Source: Pezicula radicicola
Taxonomy: Eukaryota; Ascomycota; Leotiomycetes; Helotiales; Dermateaceae
Direction: 5' to 3'
Assembly (NCBI GenBank): GCA_003008705.1
Contig: PDUO01000034.1
Coordinates: 186,001-250,000, forward strand
DNA: 64,000 bases
Under the pieces are notes generated by a model. The model ran no database searches, had not been told where the DNA came from, and worked only from the letters and a program-made list of their open reading frames with translations. Position 1 is the first letter of the stretch; each line of letters starts with the position of its first letter. Both the position numbers and the translations under genes were made by a program. Positions 55,827 to 64,000 of the stretch are shown here, one piece after another.

Positions 55827-58800
55827 ATGGCCACCCACGAAAGTCGTCCTTATCCTCCAACCGGCTTTCCTAACTCGTCTGTCTATGAACAAGGCTATGC
55901 TCCTCCAAGTAGCTTTTCTCCTAGCTATGGTGCAACTTCTAGCTATCCAGCTCCGTCATTCTACCCACAAACCTATCCGCAACCATCAAGCATTCCTTTC
56001 AGCTATCCACCACCACCAGTGCGACTTAACCCTTCGCCATACGAGCCTCAATTTTCGGCCCCCAACCCACTTCCTTTTCGGTCCAAACTTGAAGAGCTGA
56101 ATTTCGGGCAACGCTTACAGTATATCATCAATTTAAACTCAATCAAGAGGAAAATTCCAGATGAGGAACGTGATATTGGTCTAAATGAGAAGTCGAAAAT
56201 GGATCCTAAGCCACTACAGGACAAGTTTCGAACGTTCACTGTTGATAAGGAGAGGGGTTGTGCAACCGACTTTCAGATCTTACAAACTAGGTATATCTCT
56301 GCTTGGGATGAGGATGCACATGAGACTGTGGCGATGATAAATGATGATCAGAAGAGTGAAGGTAAGGAGGATATTTCGGAGTATGACATGAGATGGAGGC
56401 ATATTCAATCGGACAATGCAGATCCTAAAATTGATTCAATTAGTTTGGGAGAATTCCAGGTTAGTATAATCTACTTACTTTCCATAACAGGGTTGACCTT
56501 TTTCACAGACAGCTGCTATGCAATCTCCCGGGCTTGATGATGAGGACATAAAACTTATTTTGGAGCTATTTCGCAAGGTCCAACCCATCACTGAGAGATC
56601 ATTTGTCCATGGAAAATACCTCGAACCCATTGTCACACGGTGTGACCCTACACCAGATGAAGACGGCAAGATTTCAGATATAAGATCGGCAAAGAGCTGT
56701 ATCTTCTTTTGCTTGCCATACCTTTCACTTGATCAATTTCACTCTCATTGCTCTACAAAGAACTCCCCACATCTAAACAGTCTGCATCCAGTACGCTCAC
56801 TTCTACAAACGCATTATCAACTAGAGTGCACTGCAAGTAGAGATCGGCATCAAGTCATTCGGAAGATGGGCAAATCTCAATGGGGGCTCCATGTACCACA
56901 GTTGTGGTGTCTTCTAGTAAACAAAAGTAAGCTTCTACCTACGACTGCTTCCTATGTAGGCTTATCAAGCTAGGTCATATTATTACTTGCGCACCAGGTA
57001 CTAGCTCAAAGGTCTTCAAAGATACGATCAACATGCAAAATGCTTCTCTGCTCACCCAAAATACTACAGGGTCCAGCATCGTTCGATTTACGGATCCTAG
57101 TGGTGGAGTCTACTTTTTACCAGTTGAAAAATGTCAAACATGGTTTGTAAGAGAAACTCTAAATACTGCATCTGACTGCAAGCAACTAATGCCTTCTAGG
57201 GTCTATTGGATACCATTGGAAAGGAATATATGCCAATAAGCGATCGGATGACAGATGGAACTCAACCTGGGTGGCAGCTTCTCTATGAAGATGGCCAGTG
57301 TGCCACAGACCAGAATTGGGCTGTTGTCCTAGCAACTAATAAGTCGATCACGCTCAATCTTATCCTTCACTGGAAGCTCCCTGAACTTCTACCGCCTCCA
57401 CCGCCGCCTCCGCCACAAGCGCCTGGTGGGAGACCTGACAGTCCTTACTCCAGCCCACCCTCAAAATTTCCGGTGTATGGATTGCCGCCTAGTAAAATTG
57501 GTCAAACTTCTTCAGTTCCAGGTTATGGATATCAGCCGTCTGATGGGCCCCTTCTAATGCCATTTCCTCCGCCGATGACTATCCCGGGACAGCCCTATGA
57601 CGCACCGCCAGTCTCATCTTCTGTACTTCCCACACAAACTTCAATTCCTGCTCAACCTTATGTGTTGCCGTATCCGACCACATCTGAATGGCCACCTCCA
57701 TATATGTCTAAAAGTAAGGAGTGGAAGAGTGATCCCGCTAAATTAGACGCATGGACAAAAAAGATATCAGACAACCTGGATTTGACAATAGAAGAAGAGA
57801 GAGAGACACCGATGGCGGCACGACATGCCTTCAATCTCAAATGGATTAAAAGGCTAGAAATTGAATTACAGGAGCTTAAAGAAGTTTCAGAGAGAATAAA
57901 GGCACAGAAAATTGCCCTCGTCAAAGAGCGTAATGACCGCATAGCCAAAGAGGAACTTGATCTTCAACGCAGAAAGAAGCGGCAAGATGAAGAAGACAAG
58001 CTAGCATTAGAAGCTGCTATTCTGACAGCATTAAATAAGGTGCGAGAAGAAGAGAGAATCTTCGAAGAGGAAAAGAGAGCCGCTCAAACTTCCTTGGACC
58101 AGGAAGAAGCATATCAAAGGCAGGACTTGGACATAGTTTCTGATTCCTTTTTGGACAAGGTGAGAGCTCAAGCGTTTGCTGAAGCCACAGCGGCTTTGCG
58201 TTCGCCGAGAGAAAAGCTGGAAATACAGAAGCCCTCTCAGAACACTGGGGGACCTGTCCAATTTACAGATTGCCTCGGACGTCTCTTTTCGATGCCTTAT
58301 TCTGTTTGTCGGACGTGGCCTGTAAGTTCACCAATGATTTCTAGGGACTCATTCTCGTTCGCTTACTGTCATTTTATTGGCTCTCGGTTACTAGGCGGGT
58401 CTAGTAATTGAGGCTCAAAATGTCTGAGGTGATAGCAGGCTATTCGTGAAGTACTTCTAATAGATCAGAGGGTGTTCGATTTCCTTGCATCTAAGCGGAA
58501 AATCGGAAAAGGTTATATAACTAACTTTTTTTTCGTAGGATGTGAAGATTCTTATTGATCAAGCCTTCCTTCGACTTGTTGGGGTGAAAGAGTTTGTAGC
58601 AAACAATTACTTTGACTTGGTTGTTGATGAGCATATTATCCTACCACAATGCTGGGAATATCTGGTCGAGCCGGGCTGGAAAGTTTCAATGTTCCTTTGG
58701 CGAATCAAAAAAATTCCTTATCTCCCGGGAGCTCTATGTGAAAAGGGCATCGTCCGCTGTCTTTTTGACTCGCGTTCAGAAACGGAGGGCTCGCTGAGAT

Positions 58801-61800
58801 CCGAACGAACGTGGGCTAGTTGCAGCCTTGGTAGCCGCTGGAATACTGTCACCGGATCAGATTCAAGCATGTTGTCAGCGCCTATGCTAGACATTGGGGA
58901 GAGATATGCTCTACGCATGCGTCGCAACGTAAGGACATTTTCTAGCCATATTTTGCGATATGCCTATAGAGTTTAGAACACGTGTGGAAACTCATGAATC
59001 AAGCCTCTAGAGAGATAACTAACTTTGGGAATCTTTAGTGGAGGAATGTGCGGACATCGCAGAGAATGCGCCGTGCGAGATCGAGAGGACGCAGATACCT
59101 GTACAAACGTCATAGGAACAGATCAGCTTTTACCTCCTACACTACTTTGAGCGATGCAGATATGTATCAGAGCGAGTATACATCTGAAGAGGAAACTGAA
59201 GCCACTGGCAGATCACACAGCTTTGTTTACTCCCTTGAGGAAGATTCGGATGACTCTCGTTCTGGAACCTCTTCAAAAAGTAGTCTCCGGAGAAGACACG
59301 AACGAGAAGTTCATGTTGAAGAGGTCATCATTCTTGGCAATGAACTCGTGGAATTGAAAGGCTCTGACGAGTCAAGCAATTTTGATTATTCTGTTAACGA
59401 AGAATCCGAGGAATCGGACGCTGCACCATCGACAAGAAAAAAGAGCCGAGGAATTCGTGTCAAAGAAATTGCTGATTCCGAACCGGAATATGAGCCAGAT
59501 AGAAATAGTGTTGTTTTGGCCACAGAAATCGACCTGGATATTAGGGAGGAGATTCAGAACACGATTCACTACCAAATTCCGAGCACACCTAATACGGATC
59601 CAATTAACTCGCACAATTTAGGTAAACCTTTGATTTCTACAGCTACGCCTCAAGCTCTTCTCACGGTAGGAGCAGTTGATCAAGTATCCAAATTACCAGA
59701 GTCAACTGAATTTATATCTTTCCAATCCAACATTCTGTCTCCACTGGATAGCTCCGATATGGTTAATGAGAGTCTTGATGACAGTGCTCGTGCTCCAACG
59801 CCAGAAAACTCGAAGGAGAGTCTGAAGGACTACAAAATCACGAATGCCCTGATCAGTCTACCCAAACCTCTTCCAATAAAGTTAGAGAGTATTCAGCTCC
59901 AATTGTCAACGACATCAAACTTCTGGTGGTCTAGGTTCATTGTGTACTATTTGGAAAAGATCCATCATGAAGCCATCATTCCAAACGGCGGAAAAGCCAC
60001 ATTATCTGCCCATTTCTCAGGCGAAGAAGCTCCTCTGGAAAATGAAGTCAAACTTCTTCAACAACCCACAGAGATCAAAGAGCTTACATCGGCAAATTTA
60101 TCGCTGATTTCTGAACACCATGCTTTCTGGGAGAATTTTACTTCAGGAGAATTCGCCGCAGGACAATTCCCCGCTCGTGGGTTGACCAAGACAAGACAGA
60201 CGAGGGAAGAATATAAGTATGTATGTCCAGATTGCGAGGAAGAATTTGCAGCAGAATCTACGCTGCGTATGCACATTGTTCGGATACACAATTCCGTAGC
60301 TAAAGTTGTACATCGGAATGAGGGGAACGAATCCAACAGAGCCAAAGCGGGCTCCACCAGTTCATTAGGAGAAAGACTCAATCGTCGAAGAAAGAAAGCA
60401 AGTTTAAAGCCGAGGATAAATGAACCTACGGTCACAACTATTCATCCTTCTCCTGCTTATGTAGAAGATTTCGATGAAGAAACTCAAATTTCCGGAGCCA
60501 GGATGGTGGCCAAGAAATCTGTAGAAACTACTAAGGGCGGAAACTATCTCGCTGAGATGGATCAGACTGAAGGGCGTTTGAACCATCCAATTCCAAAGGA
60601 TAGAATCGACAAAGACAAGGGTAAGGCAATAGCGAGTGTAATGGCTTCAAGGGGAGTGAGTTCTCGGAAGCAAGATTCGGGGCCATTGTCAGTGTCTTTC
60701 GACGAAAGTGGTCCGTCGAGCCGCCCATTTGCAAACTCTTGGGTGACAGGCCTAGGTGGAGGAAAGAAAGTAATCCCTCCTACTACTGATGGAAATAATA
60801 TGCGAAATTACCAAGACAGCCAGAGCAGTGATGACAGCGCAAGCGGCGTTCACGTGTATAGTGCACCGTTGGATTCTGATTTTTCTCAGTCTTACCATAG
60901 TATTCAACACACTGCTGGGGATAAAGGTAAAGGGAAAGCAACCCATATTGTGATAAATAGCACTAGGAGAAATTCGGTTGATGACAGCGACTTTTCGGGG
61001 GGTTCGTTTTCTTCCTATAACAGCTTTGATGAACCGGGGCCAATTATCAACAATGCAGGGCCAGATTATGGTTCAAGTAGGTCTGTAAGAAAAGGCAGGA
61101 ACACGAAAGGTGTTAGAGATCGGCGGAGTCGCCCGTTAGTCGTATGTATCACTCTCAAATTTCCAAATATCTCATATCGCAGTATACTTACAAATTCCAA
61201 AGAACCTGAGCCAACAACTTCAAGGATACGGACCCGCAGCACCTCCTCAAGAATACTTCCCGCCGTATTCATCATTGGCTCCGTACAGTCATGACCCATA
61301 TGTACTCCCTGGAGGTTCCTACCATTCTCAAGGATATCCAAACTTAAATATGCATTTGACTGTTGATACTCTCAAGACTGCATTCTATACTCCTTCCTCC
61401 AGCAAGCCCAAAGAAACACTCTCATCTGGAAAAGAGTTATCTGCAACAGAAGACCCAAAACCTCAACAGTTGGTCTTGCATGTTGAGACTAAAGGCAACA
61501 CCATATCTCAACGAATTGCGGCCTTGCTCACGGACGGCAATACAAAAGTAGAAGAGAAAACGCCACAAAGTGATCCAAGGAGTGCAAATGAGGGACCAAA
61601 AACGACAAACGACATTTCAGATCAGCCACCAAGTCTACCAAGAATGAAAATCTCAGAAATTCCACCTATATTTAGATGGAAAGTTGGCGACGACACCCAA
61701 GACCAAGAGCAAAGCACTCTCGCTAGTACCGCAAAGGCTTCGCAACATTCTCCAACATCATCACGAAGCGTCCCGAAACTCTCACAATCTACAGATAACA

Positions 61801-62995
61801 TGCTGTTTACTGTACTTCAAGACTCCCATACCCACCTTGTAGGTTATATTTCAGGATATGGCGAGGAATGGATTTTCCAACGAACCCCAAAGTTGACTCG
61901 ACAGTACGTTGAGCCACTTATAAACTCAGCCAAGGAACGAAGTAGCACAGAAAATTCTCTAGCCCGAGACCTACTAATTGAAGTGGCAGTCCACTTACTA
62001 GATTCTTTCATCCCAATAAATACTCGGGCGGATCTCGTCGATGTATTTTGGGGCTCGCTGAACAACATTATCAATTGTGCAGTGAGTCAGCTAGTGATTT
62101 CAGTCAGCTCATAACACTAACTCGGCAACAGAATGACATTCCGCGTCGCGACCTAATTCGGATAACAAAATGGGCTGGAGGGTACTTTAAAGTCATAGAG
62201 GAAATTCAGCATGGCGTACTTGCAAGCTCACCACAGGCGGAACCACAATACCGTATTCCTGATGCGTTGGTCCCAGCATTTGCCCATCTGGTGATGGTAT
62301 TTTGTATATTTGGCAGCTATGCAGATGAAAGACCAGAGCTTCGAGGCGTTGAAATTCGAGACGCTGAAACTCGACATCATCAACGGTGTGAAGAGCTCCT
62401 ACTCAGAGGCAAGAATCAACTCATCCTTATACACGCGGGAGATCGAAGTGAAGAGAGAATGTACAAAGCTGTCGATACTGAAGGTCTTGCTGCGATAATG
62501 TTCAAATAACTTGTTTGTCTTACAGGCAAAGATTCGGAGACAAATATTCTCCTGGCTTACCAGGAGTATATGTCAAAGCTAGTAAGAAATATTAGTGACT
62601 GCCAATTAGATCTAGCTAATGGATTCCAGGAGCTTCAAGTGTTGGAGACACCGTCGGTACGCGTATTTGACGACATACAGGAACTAGAGGAAGAGCTTGG
62701 TATCATTGAAACAATCATGCGCCAACAACGCACTGTACTCGAAACGAGTCTCTCCCTCTGCCGTTCAACGGCCAATTCGGAATACGCATTCTCAATTCTA
62801 GCATTACAAAAAGCCATACAACAAGTTCAAAAGCAACTGCACAACCTCTCAGAACTACTTCAACTGGCTCAAAACAAGAAATCCTTGCTGAGTCAAGCTA
62901 TTAACATTCGAAAGGAAACGAATAATCAAGCCATCCTGGTCTTCACAGTTATGACGGTTGTTTTTCTTCCCCTTTCCTTTGACAAGAAATGGTAG
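55827..62995 (+). CDS. Giant mosaic protein, about 2,179 aa: CorA-like halves, two ULD domains, C2H2 finger
   Basis: Nine exons in phase throughout: 55827-56459, 56509-56926, 56974-57146, 57200-58321, 58539-58928, 59039-61141, 61203-62081, 62132-62483 and 62526-62995. Order: Pro/Tyr-rich start (1-80); CorA-like N-terminal half (about 100-365; DIRSAKSCIFFCLPYLSL, HVPQLWCLLVNKSHIITCAP); ubiquitin-like ULD domain (about 380-470; IVRFTDPSGGVYFLP); Pro-rich linker; coiled coil (about 575-740); second ULD domain (about 755-835; PVQFTDCLGRLFSMP, IILPQCWEYLVEPGWKVSMFLW); long disordered region; C2H2 finger (about 1306-1330; CPDCEEEFAAESTLRMHIVRIH); CorA-like C-terminal half (about 1790-2175; RITKWAGGYFKVIEEIQ, QAILVFTVMTVVFLPLSF). 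The protein ends DKKW, from a Copia LTR, just where the membrane spans of CorA-like proteins should follow. Function unknown. The junctions support one transcript, but two fused or neighbouring genes remain possible; the donor at 62484 (GTCTTG) is weak. Confidence 0.72.
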
Positions 62996-63165
62996 AAGGT
63001 ACAAGCATGATTTGTACTATCTTGAGAGGTTCTCTGCTTAAGTATATATATCTCTTTATCTTTAACCTGTTTCATCCCTTTACCTCTCTTCTTTAAAGAG
63101 TGGTAAGCTATATAAAGCTGCAGTAAGTAATACAAAGAGGAACAAACCTAGTCTTCCAGAATCAA
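62979..63165. mobile_element. Copia 3' long terminal repeat (187 bases)
   Basis: Ends are the inverted TTGA/TCAA: TTGACAAGAAATGG at 62979 and CCAGAATCAA ending at 63165. Immediately beyond it the complement is a polypurine tract (GGGGGAGAG, 63166-63174), the expected neighbour of a 3' LTR for an element on the minus strand. The LTR starts directly after LPLSF of the mosaic gene. The other LTR and target duplication are outside the window. Confidence 0.75.
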
Positions 63166-64000
63166 CTCTCCCCCGAAGCCTAGGTCCTATCCTTTATTCT
63201 AATTCTTCCTACTAGATCATTGTATTGATCTAGATTCAATCCCTTTGTTAATACATTAGTAAGATTATCCTTCGTATCAACCTATATAGTCTTGATGTCC
63301 TTAAAGTTCAATACCCGGTCTCGAATGAAATGATATTGAATATTAATATACTTAGCCCTATTATATTAAATTAGATTTCTGGTTAAACCTTCTGCTACTT
63401 TATTGTCGATTCCTAGAGTTATAGCGTCGATATAAACTCCTAGAATTTCAAGATCATTAATAAAGTATCGAATCCAGACTCCTTCCTTGCTAGCCAAAGC
63501 AGTAGCTATATACTTAGCATCTATAGTACTTATAGATACCGATTTCTGTCGTCTAGAGTACCAGGATACCGGACCACTACCTAGTATAAATATATAGCTA
63601 GTTGTAGAGCGTCTCGTATTAAGATAACCTATAAAATTAGAATCTATAAATCCTATAATATTAAATATCAGTCCTCATTTATACCAGAGACCTCGCCTAG
63701 ATATACCCGCAATGTACACAAAAATTCTTAATACAGTACTTATATAAGATTTTTTAGGATTAGTACTATACTAGGCAATGTAATTTATTGTAAAAGCAAT
63801 GTCTAGTCTTATTTAATTTAATAACTATATTAGAGATCCAACCATTAATTAAAACTTTTACTAGTATTAATCTAAAGCTATATATCTAGGTACTTTTTAT
63901 AGAGGCTTCCTTAAATCAAGTAGTATAGAAGCTAGGAGAACGTCCGTTAATCTATACTTCTAAAGAATATCTTTAGTATACCTCTTTTAATAAAGAAAAA
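63166..64000 (-). mobile_element. Ty1/Copia retroelement, reverse transcriptase-RNase H C-terminal fragment with stops
   Basis: The minus-strand frame reads GYLNTRRSTTSYIFILGSG, PVSWYSRRQKSVSISTIDAK, KEGVWIRYFINDLEIL, TAG/TAA stops, then KYINIQYHFIRDRVLNFKDI and DNLTNVLTKGLN: the RNase H end of a Copia polyprotein (usual words TRRSTSGYVF, VSWSSKRQ, HIDIQYHFIRE, ADILTKAL). At least two stop codons interrupt it, and the whole is AT-rich, so it is inactive. It continues past the right edge. Confidence 0.88.

Noticed and set aside
1..64000. tRNA and rRNA genes, CRISPR arrays, bacterial-type terminators or ribosome binding sites
   Set aside because: None recognised by eye. CRISPR and bacterial signals are not expected in this nuclear fungal DNA; a tRNA scan would be needed to exclude tRNA genes formally.

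Overview
The window is nuclear DNA of a filamentous ascomycete (Pezizomycotina). Genes carry many short GT-AG introns of about 45-115 bases, the regulators are of APSES, Zn2Cys6 and C2H2 type, a Dal5-type permease and a neuroguidin/Lcp5 homologue are present, and AT-rich spacers hold MITEs and a Copia retroelement with stop codons. A leotiomycete is my best guess for the class, but the sequence alone does not settle it.

Layout. 1-909: 3'-incomplete APSES regulator (Xbp1-like, minus), followed by a gene-poor 3 kb that also serves as upstream region of DNA topoisomerase II (3968-9586). 9587-14292: transposon-like or decayed sequence, an MFS transporter remnant and one unrecognised 363-aa gene. 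14293-28573: a metabolic block with aspartate aminotransferase, a Zn2Cys6 regulator, an HpcH/HpaI-type aldolase, a C2H2 regulator, a Dal5-family permease, a LigB-type extradiol dioxygenase and a TauD-type dioxygenase. The last two are divergent over a 384-base shared promoter. 28574-42648: AT-rich, gene-poor, with two MITEs, a four-span membrane protein, a Ser/Thr-rich surface protein, a decayed zinc-type dehydrogenase and three decayed copies of an unknown gene family. 42649-51524: a protein with a C-terminal Zn2Cys6-like cluster, a kinase-like gene lacking a recognisable catalytic loop, a Cys-rich repeat gene and a single-span cell-surface protein. 51714-55287: the housekeeping pair Lcp5/neuroguidin and TM9SF/Emp70, divergent. 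55827-62995: a nine-exon gene of about 2,179 residues in which two halves of a CorA-like protein appear to enclose two ubiquitin-like (ULD) domains and a C2H2 finger; its last codons come from a Copia LTR that fills the right edge together with an RNase H fragment.

How the genes may work together. Ring cleavage (LigB), C-C cleavage of a hydroxy-oxo acid (HpcH/HpaI), a 2-oxoglutarate dioxygenase, an organic-acid-type permease and two regulators read as a candidate aromatic catabolic cluster with meta-cleavage logic; the aminotransferase may or may not belong. Three of the genes look frameshifted, but every break can be explained by a one-base length change in a short homopolymer, so sequence error is as likely as decay. 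In contrast, the zinc-type dehydrogenase, the unknown-family copies and Copia carry real-looking stop codons of the CAG-to-TAG kind expected from RIP-like mutation.
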